12,122 nucleotides of DNA from Pseudomonadota bacterium. GTDB lineage: Bacteria > Pseudomonadota > Alphaproteobacteria > Rhizobiales > Hyphomicrobiaceae. The notes beneath the pieces are model-generated. The model did no database searches. It saw only the letters and a program-made list of their open reading frames with translations, and was not told where the DNA came from. Below, piece by piece: positions 1 to 6,876 of the stretch. The stretch spans positions 1-12,122 of the forward strand of contig JAKAXS010000040.1 in assembly GCA_021816505.1 (NCBI GenBank). Direction: 5' to 3'. Every line of letters begins with the position of its first letter. Within the stretch, counting starts at the first letter, position 1. A program made the position numbers and the translations under genes.

Positions 1-1740
1 CGATGAGTAGCCATACTGTAAAAACTGACGTGTCATCTTGAGCGCCATGCGCGTATCGCCAGTTGCAGCGACCTCGATCAGGCGTCCGACCTCTGTGTTT
101 AGAATGCCTGCTGCAAGCATATCCACGATCACGGCAGCGTCTTCAACCCTTACACGAGCACCGTTTTCAGCGGTGAAGTCAAAGCTCTTGTCGGTCAGAA
201 GATTGCGGGCAATATTGAACCGCTTAGACAGAACGGCTTGTACGGCGGGCGGATCGATGGAAACCGCATCGAAGTCGAAGGCGTCGAAAACGGGGGCGTT
301 CTTGTTACGAAGATATGTGGCGTCGCGCATTGCCAACACAAGATTGGCGCCGAGCACGCGCGCTAGCGACAATGCATCGAGAAAGATCGCCGCCTGATCG
401 TCCTGCCGTTCGCGCTGGTCAACGTTGTCGATGACAAGAAATACGGGCGCGTGCTGCGTGGCATAGCTTAGTACCTTCACCACATAAGGTTCGCGGGCGG
501 TGAAGTCCTTCATCATCAAATCGGTGATAGCCTCGTCGATCTTTTCAGGCGTCTTGGCCATGAGCGCCATCGGACCTGCCTTCACCGTTTCGATTTCTCT
601 AGCGTAAGCATGCCTGAGACAGAGTTCGTAATCCTTTAGAAATGGATGGTTCGAAACGTACTCGAAGGCTTTTGAGATGACATGCGCACGCGGGGAAATA
701 TCGGCCGAGTAATCACGAAAATCCACGTAGATCCAATGGGCCGTCGCGCGGCCGGGATCGTGCGCAAAGTGTTCGCGAGCGCTGACTTTGGACACGTAGT
801 TCAAGAATGTCGTCTTCCCGGAACCTACTTGGCCGAGCGTCAACACCGCAACGGGACGGGTAGCCACCCTGCGGTTGGTAATCTTGGCGGCGATATCGGT
901 AAGGTCGCCTTTGCGTCCGACCGGCCTGAAGGGTCTTTGCGCTAGAACCTGCTCGCGCTTCTTAACGTACATCTGGATGCGATCATCGAACCGAACGCGG
1001 TCGGGTGTTTCGACGTAAGCGCGCCTCAGAATGTCGGGATTGTCGGCAAGGAGTTCCTCCGAAAATGCAGTGATTATCTCTTGTTCGATGTGGGAAAATA
1101 CGCTGACACGGTTCACCTTAGAGAACGACCGGTCGTAGATGGCGTTCAAGCGTCGGCCGTCGATTTGGTTGCGATCCGATCCGAGCAGGTTGTTGTCAAG
1201 CGCACCGTTGATGACGGCTGCACGGGATAATAGCGCGACAAATTCCTCGCGATCCTTGTCCAGCGCCGATAACGCATCCTTGAAGACGACTGCATAAGAC
1301 TCTTCAAAGGAGACAAGATCCGTACGGTTCACCGGAAATACGATCCACGCGTCACCATTTGTGACAACGGCGAAGCCTACATTACGTTTACGAGCATAGT
1401 CCCGAGCCTGCCGCACGGCCTCGCCGGTCGCGCCGCGCATCCAAGAACCCTTCAGCGGAGCGCGACGACCTTCCGGCAGTTGATCAAACTTGGCGTTGAC
1501 GCGCTTCGCTTCAACCAGCACGCTAGCTTGTGCGGTCGAAAATAAGTAATCGATGTAACCGATTGCACCGTCTTCGCTGATCCGATTCTCAGGCACGACC
1601 TCTTCTTTGGCCCAGCCTAAAATGTCGTAGAGAACGGCGTCGATGACGCGCTGGCGCGTGGTTGCCTCGTTGGCATCTCCAACGCGCAGGTCTGAAACGA
1701 CTTTGCGTATCTCGTCAGGAATCGATGTGGCAGCCGGCAT
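1..1740 (-). CDS. HsdR-N-like nuclease domain fused to P-loop NTPase (C-terminus beyond window)
   Basis: Seen: reading the minus strand from ATG at 1740, the frame stays open for 580 codons to the window edge, so the C-terminus is missing. A good Shine-Dalgarno (GAGAGGTG, 1747-1754) lies 6 nt upstream; an in-frame ATG at 1791 is a less likely start. Residues about 40-135 look like the type I restriction HsdR N-terminal (PD-(D/E)XK) fold: D64, then E77-A-K79 in a VLVEAKR strand, then a Q111-A-R-D-Y115 helix and a VVTNGDAWIVF strand (125-135). A Walker A motif GQVGSGKT lies at 303-310 and a Walker B-like PVFLVIDNVDQ at 432-442, followed by a sensor-like strand NLVLAMRD (466-473). Known: nuclease-NTPase fusions of this plan occur among anti-phage and restriction proteins, where the NTPase senses or drives the nuclease. 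Inference: a defence effector. A sensor domain would lie off the left edge. Alternative: a DNA-processing protein of the mobile element. The domain reading is good, the biological role is open. Confidence 0.82.
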   Translation of the reverse strand, partial: MPAATSIPDEIRKVVSDLRVGDANEATTRQRVIDAVLYDILGWAKEEVVPENRISEDGAIGYIDYLFSTAQASVLVEAKRVNAKFDQLPEGRRAPLKGSWMRGATGEAVRQARDYARKRNVGFAVVTNGDAWIVFPVNRTDLVSFEESYAVVFKDALSALDKDREEFVALLSRAAVINGALDNNLLGSDRNQIDGRRLNAIYDRSFSKVNRVSVFSHIEQEIITAFSEELLADNPDILRRAYVETPDRVRFDDRIQMYVKKREQVLAQRPFRPVGRKGDLTDIAAKITNRRVATRPVAVLTLGQVGSGKTTFLNYVSKVSAREHFAHDPGRATAHWIYVDFRDYSADISPRAHVISKAFEYVSNHPFLKDYELCLRHAYAREIETVKAGPMALMAKTPEKIDEAITDLMMKDFTAREPYVVKVLSYATQHAPVFLVIDNVDQRERQDDQAAIFLDALSLARVLGANLVLAMRDATYLRNKNAPVFDAFDFDAVSIDPPAVQAVLSKRFNIARNLLTDKSFDFTAENGARVRVEDAAVIVDMLAAGILNTEVGRLIEVAATGDTRMALKMTRQFLQYGYSS

Positions 1741-2173
1741 GAGAATCACCTCTCGACCTACCAGTGTGGCGGGCAGGGCTCGACAGATCATAAGCGATCC
1801 GAGTTATTCACAGGCTAGATGGCAGATTTGCGCCCCAGCGCGCGCCCTGAAAAGCGATCTGGCAGTTGGTCGGAGCGAGACTATTTGAACCTCCGACGGC
1901 CAGCCCCCCAGAAGGTGCGTCCGTTCGTGTGGTGTTAGTTCGCGAGCGTAACAGGGCGGTTCTGACAGCATACTTCGCAACCAGGCGCCGCACCTTAAGG
2001 CCCAGACCGAGCGAAGTAGGGTCCGATTTCTAGGGCAATCGGAACAGGGGCTACGGGGATTCGTTAGAGAATTGAGAGTAGTGCACAGCTGATCGACTAA
2101 AAAGGTCACCCAGCTCTTGCGAATTATTCCCCTGGTCGTGGAATGGCCATCTGTGCGCGTTATCGATTCGGAA
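1741..2173. other. Intergenic region between divergent island genes
   Basis: No convincing gene is seen here. Open frames on the minus strand (for example 1804-2193) have no family-like sequence and no good ribosome binding site. The stretch must carry the promoter of the nuclease-NTPase gene on one side and of the small membrane protein on the other, but no clear -35/-10 pair stands out. Its one recognisable element is the tRNA-Pro remnant at 1867-1918. Confidence 0.5.
1867..1918 (-). pseudogene. Degenerate 3' half of a tRNA-Pro gene; probable attachment-site remnant
   Basis: Seen: on the minus strand the 52 nt end in CGCTCCGACCA (acceptor 3' strand plus ACCA) and contain GTCGGAGGTTCAAAT, the variable loop, T-stem 5' strand and T-loop typical of bacterial tRNA-Pro. 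Upstream, GCACCTTCTGGGG resembles the anticodon arm of a tRNA-Pro with anticodon GGG. The 5' half (acceptor 5' strand and D-arm) is absent. The T-stem is broken: the bases opposite G52 and G53 are G and A, so the invariant G53-C61 pair is lost, and the anticodon stem does not pair. It is therefore not a working tRNA. Known: tyrosine integrases of islands and prophages use tRNA 3' halves and leave such fragments at the far end of the insert. Inference: a boundary of a present or former element at tRNA-Pro. GTCGGAG/CTCCGAC also forms a 7-bp inverted repeat, which is a by-product of tRNA-Pro sequence. Confidence 0.75.
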
Positions 2174-2452
2174 ATGCCAATGACACAGCGCACTCAGCCC
2201 ATCCTGCTTTTCATCGTGCTGTTAGCGACATGCTACGGAGGACTTCTGAACGCGTCCTGGTGGCTTGCAGTAGTCTCCGCCTCTCTGATCGCGCTCCAAA
2301 GTTTCACGCGCTTATCGGCGCTAGCTCATGCGGGTATGCGGTCGAACACTTCTGGACCAGCCGTTTTGGCGTCCACGTGGATAAATGCTCTGTTTGCCTC
2401 AAGCAGCGCGTTCATTCTCGGAAGACTGATTGGTTGGTTCTGGGGCATGTAG
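2174..2452 (+). CDS. Small hydrophobic membrane protein, unknown function
   Basis: Not recognised as a known family. From ATG 2174 it gives 92 residues with about three hydrophobic stretches: one at PILLFIVLLATCYGGLL, one at WWLAVVSASLIALQSF, and a longer one near the C-terminus ending in GRLIGWFWGM. A second in-frame ATG at 2180 has a weak GGAA six bases upstream and may be the real start. A longer frame from a TTG at 2117 lacks support. The gene converges with the TPR membrane protein, with 8 bp between the stop codons. Codon use is less GC-biased than in the right half, in keeping with acquired DNA. It could be an accessory or immunity-like membrane protein, but nothing in the sequence decides this. 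Confidence 0.55.
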   Translation: MPMTQRTQPILLFIVLLATCYGGLLNASWWLAVVSASLIALQSFTRLSALAHAGMRSNTSGPAVLASTWINALFASSSAFILGRLIGWFWGM

Positions 2453-2460
2453 TTGCCGTT

Positions 2461-3594
2461 TTAGAGCCCCGGCGCTTCCTTATCCAGGGAGGGAACGATT
2501 AGAGCGTTCTTCCCGTCTTGCGCGCGCTTTGATCCAACGGCATCGTTCAGCGAGTCGAACAGGCGCTCGGCTTCGCTAAATGCATCTCTAGCCGCGCTAA
2601 ATTTCTCCCGCTTGGTCTGGACCTCGCCAAACAGCAATTCTGCTTTTGCCATCTCCAACACTTCTGGCCTCCCGAAGACCAGCAGGGGACGAAGGAGTTC
2701 TCTTGACCTCACAAGGTTCGCCCTGGCCTTTTCCCACTCCGCCCCGGTGGTCCGGCGATTGTGTACTGCAGCGATCCTTCTGAGTGCGCGTGCTTGCCTT
2801 ATCGGCACATCCTCTTGGGCAGCAACTGTTGATGCCTTTGCCAACGTTTGCAGCAGCTCCGGATCATCACCCAACGCGTGATACTGCGCGGCGGCACCTT
2901 CAAGGCTGTCGAGATCGTTTGGTCGGAGTCTGAGAGCGGCTCTGTACTCCGTCAATGCGGCGTCGATCTTCTCCCGCCACTCTTTCGAATCCTTCGCATG
3001 GCTGGAAGCGACCTTAGAGAGGTATGCTCCCCGAATGAGATGGCTGGTAACTTTTCGATCCTGAATTTCTGCCGTTCGAGACTTCAGAGTGGCGATCTCA
3101 CCGTCAAATACTTCGACTGAAGCAGCGAGCTCCTTCGCGTCGTAGTACATGCTTGAAAAGCCGAGCGCCTTGCCCAAACGGGCCAGGGGGCTGGAATAAA
3201 TCGGAGAGACAAGAAAGTCCTCGCGGCTCGTTGAGGCGGTCACACTGGCCAGTAAGAGTGGCCTAGTTTCGAGATGTGCGCGTTGGGCACTATCTATCAG
3301 CTCTTGTAGCCTCATCGGGAGATTCCGCTCGGCGTAGTAATAGCTCTTCAAGATGGCGAGGACACCCGTCACTGCCGGCACGCTCGACCCGATGATCAAA
3401 ATAGCCCAGTCAAAGACGCGCTTGTTGGCGGAATAAATCGCTTCTGCGAGAGACAATTTCTCAGCCAGAAAACTCTGAACCGTTCCCCCAAACAGACCTG
3501 AAGCCCCGGCTACGACGATCAATGTAATGAACACTATAAAATATAAGGCGGACACTAGCCGCCGGACGAACGATCCGGTCTCCATCTTCCCCAC
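2461..3594 (-). CDS. Membrane-anchored TPR-like protein, unknown function
   Basis: Not recognised as a named family. The 377-residue product has two strong hydrophobic segments near the N-terminus, about residues 13-38 (ALYFIVFITLIVVAGASG) and 62-82 (WAILIIGSSVPAVTGVLAIL). A long soluble helical part follows. TPR-like helix pairs are visible around 211-245 (AALTEYRAALRLRPNDLDSL) and 312-350 (KFSAARDAFSEAERLF). The plan suggests a hairpin anchor in the inner membrane with a TPR domain, probably cytoplasmic, for protein contacts. The start is uncertain: GTG at 3594 gives MGKMETG, while ATG at 3585 would give METG; neither has a strong ribosome binding site. It sits between the integrase and the small membrane protein, so it is probably island cargo. 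No catalytic motif is visible. Confidence 0.75.
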   Translation of the reverse strand: MGKMETGSFVRRLVSALYFIVFITLIVVAGASGLFGGTVQSFLAEKLSLAEAIYSANKRVFDWAILIIGSSVPAVTGVLAILKSYYYAERNLPMRLQELIDSAQRAHLETRPLLLASVTASTSREDFLVSPIYSSPLARLGKALGFSSMYYDAKELAASVEVFDGEIATLKSRTAEIQDRKVTSHLIRGAYLSKVASSHAKDSKEWREKIDAALTEYRAALRLRPNDLDSLEGAAAQYHALGDDPELLQTLAKASTVAAQEDVPIRQARALRRIAAVHNRRTTGAEWEKARANLVRSRELLRPLLVFGRPEVLEMAKAELLFGEVQTKREKFSAARDAFSEAERLFDSLNDAVGSKRAQDGKNALIVPSLDKEAPGL

Positions 3595-3966
3595 TCACGC
3601 ACACGGCAATTCATTAACGATGCCTTAACTGTTTGGCGCTGTACAGCTGCGATGTTCGAGCGCCGAGCCTCGCGATAAGTGTCGGCGGGCAACTCTCGGA
3701 GGTTTGTCAGCCTTTCATCTGGCTGCCGCAGTACTGCGTTGGAAGCACGACGAAAGGGACACGCCTGCTTGAAGGCGCGGTAACTCATTGATTTGGCGCG
3801 AAAGCGCGGCAAATTTTCTTCCCTCGCCGGACCGAGCTACTCGGCTTTGAGGGTGGTGTTGCTCATGGGCCAACAAGGTGGTCTTGCTTGGCGGCATGTT
3901 TAATACGCCGCTTGGACGCTGGTGCCGCTAATGACCCTGAAGAGGCTTTCTCGTCGGATCGCCGAT
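3595..3966. other. Gene-free stretch between integrase and TPR membrane gene
   Basis: Short open frames here (3555-3812 and 3715-3897, minus) overlap one another in different frames, are rich in Arg and Ser, and have no family-like sequence. I see no gene, tRNA fragment or terminator. The stretch must include the promoter of the minus-strand TPR gene. A weak GCGGC/GCCGC inverted repeat near 3891-3916 lies downstream of the integrase stop, without a T-run. Confidence 0.45.
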
Positions 3967-5685
3967 CTATAGTCCCGGCCGCCGCAGCTTCAGGCCCTGC
4001 CAGTGAAGCGTGTTGATGACGTTGGCTTTGACTTTCAACCAGTCCATGTCGGCAGCTTCCGCCTCATAGCTATTACCGTAACGCGCGGCTTCGCCTTTAA
4101 GCGCGTGCCCTGCGATCCGTTCGCGCGCTTCCGCCTCCCGAGGGGCCGTCACCTTCAGGCGTGCCTCAAAAGTGTGCCGCAAGCTGTGGAAGCTCAGCTT
4201 AGGACGTTTGATCCCAAATTTCTTGAGACGGTAGGTGAAGCTCTTGCCCAGCGCGTCCGAAAACCGCCCCGACCGATGCTGCGTCAGTCCCGGGAATATC
4301 AGATCCGGCTTTGACTGCACGAAATCGACGAAACCCAGGTCGATCAGCTGACGATGAACCGGCACTGACCTGACCGAGCTGTCGTCATTTTTGAGTTTCA
4401 TCTGCTTGCCAATGTCCAGATACCAGATGTCCTCGAACTGCCGGACGTTGGATCGGCTCAATTGTGCAATCTCGTTCGATCGCGCACCTGAGAACAGACT
4501 TATGAGGCTAATCCAGTGGAGATCGACACCGAGCTTGGCATCGAATAGCTGCTGAAGCTCGGACACGACGAAGGGAGTCTTGGCTTTGTTGGCCGGTCCC
4601 GTGGACGGCACCTCGTCGAGCGGAAACGTAATAGTGACGCCAGGATGACCGCCACGGGCAGCTTTAAAGAGCATCGCGAGGTGAGCGACCTTCTTCCGGA
4701 TCGTTTTCGGGGACTGGCACGGCAGATCGAGTGCCTTTGCTTTCGCTGCGGCGTCGGCCTGGCGCAAATTGCGCAACTGCTTGGACTTCTTCCAATTGGC
4801 AGGCAAGGTCAGGAGCAGAGAAACGAACGAGGACCCATCTACCGAGCGATAAGCGTCGACGGGTCGGTCACCCAAATGCTCGATGAACTCCCTCACCGTG
4901 GCTTGAAGGCTTTCCGCGCGCTCGGAACTTGGCTTTCGACGCAGGACGTAGGTGGTGACATATGTAGAGAGCGGTGGCGCCTGATTGGGTGCTGGCACCT
5001 GTAAAACCGGAGGTGAGCTGCCCGTGTCGCCGCTTTGATACCGGGTCGCAATAAAGTCATCTCGCAGTGCGACCCGGGCCTGCATGTCGGTCAGGGCCAA
5101 GGCAAGGCAGGCGCCGTCTTGGTCGGCTACGACACCTTGGCCTGACTTCTCGAGTGATTTTAGAAAGAGTTGTTCCTGCCGCAGATCACAGGTCTCCAGA
5201 CGCGCTCTGATACTTGCGAGTGCGCTGTCCAAGCCCGTTCGATAGTCTTCCGCGAGCTGTTCTGGAGTCGGTTGCTGCCAGGCGGGGCGCGAACGGACAA
5301 ACATCAAGTGTTCTCGCCGTGAGGTCCAGGCGCTGTTGATGATGCGGTCGCGGTAAATCTGACAAACCTCATCATTGGAGAACACGCGGAGCGGCGACAA
5401 CGTTGACGTGGTCACGGTCGAGGCATCGACGGCAACTGACGCACCCAAGCTAGCAGCTGCGAGTAGTCGAGCTTCGTCCTGAAACTCGGTCTGCAGGCTC
5501 TGCCAAATTGCGGGCAACGCCTCGTAGGCGTCTGCCTTGTCGCGCGTCCCCAGGCTTCGAGTTGTATGCCTTCCAGAAAAGCGCCCACCGCGCGCCTCTT
5601 CAGGCACACGTACGCGGATTTCATAAGTTAGCGCTCCCTTGCGGCGCGTTGGCTTGGGGAGGGGTCTTATTGGTTTGCGCGCCAC
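3967..5685 (-). CDS. Tyrosine recombinase (phage/island integrase, DUF6538-like N-terminus)
   Basis: It catalyses site-specific insertion and excision of the island. Seen: 572 residues from a GTG start at 5685 with AGGAG six bases upstream. The C-terminal catalytic domain holds the full set: R402 in LFSGARSNEIAQL, a beta-hairpin lysine (K432), H500-S-L-R503-H504 in FHSLRHTFEARL, H527 in GHALKGEAARY, and nucleophile Y536 (Y540 is the alternative). An SAM-like core-binding domain lies about 238-345. The N-terminus (20-65, YEIRVRVPEE followed by TTRSLGTRDKADAYEAL) looks like the DUF6538 beta-hairpin region that binds arm-type sites. It is longer than simple phage integrases (about 400 residues), which is normal for this class. 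The gene starts about 95 bp from the 3' end of tRNA-Leu and is transcribed in the same direction, so that tRNA is the probable target. No excisionase gene is visible nearby. Nothing indicates that it is broken. Confidence 0.95.
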   Translation of the reverse strand: MARKPIRPLPKPTRRKGALTYEIRVRVPEEARGGRFSGRHTTRSLGTRDKADAYEALPAIWQSLQTEFQDEARLLAAASLGASVAVDASTVTTSTLSPLRVFSNDEVCQIYRDRIINSAWTSRREHLMFVRSRPAWQQPTPEQLAEDYRTGLDSALASIRARLETCDLRQEQLFLKSLEKSGQGVVADQDGACLALALTDMQARVALRDDFIATRYQSGDTGSSPPVLQVPAPNQAPPLSTYVTTYVLRRKPSSERAESLQATVREFIEHLGDRPVDAYRSVDGSSFVSLLLTLPANWKKSKQLRNLRQADAAAKAKALDLPCQSPKTIRKKVAHLAMLFKAARGGHPGVTITFPLDEVPSTGPANKAKTPFVVSELQQLFDAKLGVDLHWISLISLFSGARSNEIAQLSRSNVRQFEDIWYLDIGKQMKLKNDDSSVRSVPVHRQLIDLGFVDFVQSKPDLIFPGLTQHRSGRFSDALGKSFTYRLKKFGIKRPKLSFHSLRHTFEARLKVTAPREAEARERIAGHALKGEAARYGNSYEAEAADMDWLKVKANVINTLHWQGLKLRRPGL

Positions 5686-5695
5686 GGCTGTCTCC

Positions 5696-5720
5696 TGTGC
5701 AGCAGGTGTGTGCAGCAGGT
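5696..5720. repeat. Tandem 12-bp direct repeat upstream of integrase start
   Basis: TGTGCAGCAGGT occurs at 5696-5707 and again, exact, at 5709-5720, with a period of 13 bp. The first copy abuts the integrase Shine-Dalgarno. Possible roles are an integrase arm-type or excisionase site, an autoregulatory operator, or a simple local duplication. The position between attachment site and integrase favours a recombination or regulatory role, but this is inference. Confidence 0.6.
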
Positions 5721-5756
5721 TACCGTGCCAAAGCCCCGTAAACGGGAGGTTTATCC

Positions 5757-5779
5757 AAGTTCCAAAGCTTTAGGAACTT
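5757..5779. repeat. Near-palindrome directly after tRNA-Leu 3' end
   Basis: AAGTTCC (5757-5763) and GGAACTT (5773-5779) are perfect inverted arms around AAAGCTTTA, itself almost self-complementary. It begins one base past the encoded CCA of tRNA-Leu. It may fold as a terminator or processing hairpin after the tRNA (no T-run follows on the minus strand), or it may be part of the integrase core or accessory binding site at the attachment junction. Confidence 0.5.
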
Positions 5780-5780
5780 A

Positions 5781-5865
5781 TGGTGCGGTCAAGAGGACTC
5801 GAACCTCCACGGGTCGCCCCGCTACCACCTCAAGGTAGTGCGTCTACCAATTCCGCCATGACCGC
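5781..5865 (-). tRNA. tRNA-Leu (anticodon GAG)
   Basis: The minus strand reads as a complete class II tRNA of 85 nt including an encoded CCA (plus-strand TGG at 5781-5783). Acceptor arms GCGGTCA and TGACCGC pair fully. The anticodon stem CTACC/GGTAG encloses TTGAGGT, giving anticodon GAG (5829-5831), which decodes CUC/CUU leucine codons. A long variable arm and the T-arm GAGGTTCGAGTCCTC are present. All stems pair, so it should be functional. The neighbouring integrase makes its 3' half the likely insertion site, with the element on the lower-coordinate side. Its promoter should lie in 5866-5960, where no clear hexamers were seen. Confidence 0.96.
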
Positions 5866-6102
5866 TACCGCAACGAGGGCCTGACGAAGGGCCAGCGTGC
5901 TGATCCGGGAGGCGCAGGGCGCTCCGGAGGCGTCCGACTAACATTGGTTGGGACGGCTGGCAAGCGCCCGTTTCATAAGGGCCGAAAGTGCCCTGTTTTA
6001 CGCCTCAGCGGCCGCGAACGGCGTTGCCGTGAGGCGCGCGAGCTGGAACAACCGGCAGCAGGCTCGCATTGTCCTGCAATCAGTTCACCCGGTCGTCCAT
6101 CC

Positions 6103-6807
6103 ATGTCCTCCCCTACGCCATCACCGGTCGCCTGGGCCGTCAGCTCCGGCCTCACGCCCTACGAAGACGCCGTGGCGGTCATGGAAACGCGCGCGGCGGA
6201 AATCGCGTCGGGCAGCGCCGGAGAACTCGTCTGGCTCGTGGAGCATCCGCCGCTCTATACCGCCGGCACCAGCGCCAAGCCGGAGCACCTCGTCGATGAG
6301 ACGCGCTTTCCCGTTCACAAGACCGGGCGCGGCGGCGAACTCACCTACCATGGACCGGGCCAGCGCATCGCGTATGTGATGCTGGACGTGAAAGCGCGGC
6401 ACGGCGGTGACGTGCGCGGATTCGTTCAAGGACTGGAAGCCTGGATCATCGAAGCGCTGTCGTCGCTCGGCGTGAGCGGCCGGCTGGTGGATGGCCGCGT
6501 GGGCGTCTGGGTCGACGAAGCCGGAGCGGCCGAGGCGAAGATCGCGGCACTCGGCATTCGCATCCGGCGCGGCATCAGCCTGCACGGCATCAGCCTCAAC
6601 GTCAGTCCCGATCTCTCTCACTATGAAGGCATCGTGCCCTGCGGAATTGCCGATCGCGGCGTCACGAGCCTCGCGAAACTCGGGATCGCCGCATCGATGA
6701 GAGATGTGGACAACGCGCTCAAGGTAGCGTTCGAGCAACGCTTCGGTCTCGTCTACGACGCGCCGGACCCGCTCAATGCTCCCGTCATCATCAAAGGCGA
6801 CGGCTAG
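6103..6807 (+). CDS. lipB: Lipoyl(octanoyl) transferase LipB
   Basis: It transfers the octanoyl group from octanoyl-acyl carrier protein to the lipoyl domains of E2 subunits and GcvH, the first step of lipoate assembly in the cytosol before LipA adds sulfur. Seen: the family signature RGGELTYHGPGQ at residues 76-87, the catalytic lysine K146 in EAKIAALG, RRGISLHGISLNV (155-167), and the catalytic cysteine C180 in GIVPCGI. The length of 234 residues from ATG 6103 fits the family (about 210-240). An in-frame start at 5944 would add 53 residues unlike LipB, so 6103 is preferred although its ribosome binding site is weak. The 237 bp between it and the tRNA hold no other gene. The gene converges on the small exported-protein gene across a hairpin. 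No lipA is in the window. Confidence 0.95.
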   Translation: MSSPTPSPVAWAVSSGLTPYEDAVAVMETRAAEIASGSAGELVWLVEHPPLYTAGTSAKPEHLVDETRFPVHKTGRGGELTYHGPGQRIAYVMLDVKARHGGDVRGFVQGLEAWIIEALSSLGVSGRLVDGRVGVWVDEAGAAEAKIAALGIRIRRGISLHGISLNVSPDLSHYEGIVPCGIADRGVTSLAKLGIAASMRDVDNALKVAFEQRFGLVYDAPDPLNAPVIIKGDG

Positions 6808-6823
6808 CTGGTGTACCAAAATG

Positions 6824-6859
6824 GAACGCCCGGCTTCGCATTGCGCGAGCCGGGCGTTC
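6824..6859. terminator. Strong hairpin between convergent genes, probable bidirectional terminator
   Basis: Twelve perfect base pairs, GAACGCCCGGCT (6824-6835) with AGCCGGGCGTTC (6848-6859), enclose a 12-nt loop. Read on the minus strand the stem is followed by CATTTTGG, a short T-run; on the plus strand no T-run follows. It sits between the lipB stop (6807) and the stop of the exported-protein gene (6877), so it can end both transcripts and works best on the minus strand. Confidence 0.75.
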
Positions 6860-6876
6860 ACATTGGTGTCCGAGTG

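Noticed and set aside
38..945. Plus-strand frames at 38-397 and 682-945
   Set aside because: Antisense to the open nuclease-NTPase frame with its Walker motifs; no family-like features.
1804..2193. 129-codon minus-strand frame upstream of the nuclease-NTPase gene
   Set aside because: It runs straight through the tRNA-Pro remnant, is rich in Arg, Cys, Ser and Thr without pattern, and has no good start.
6121..6861. 246-codon minus-strand open frame opposite lipB
   Set aside because: lipB has its full catalytic signature on the other strand; this frame is its shadow and runs through the terminator hairpin.
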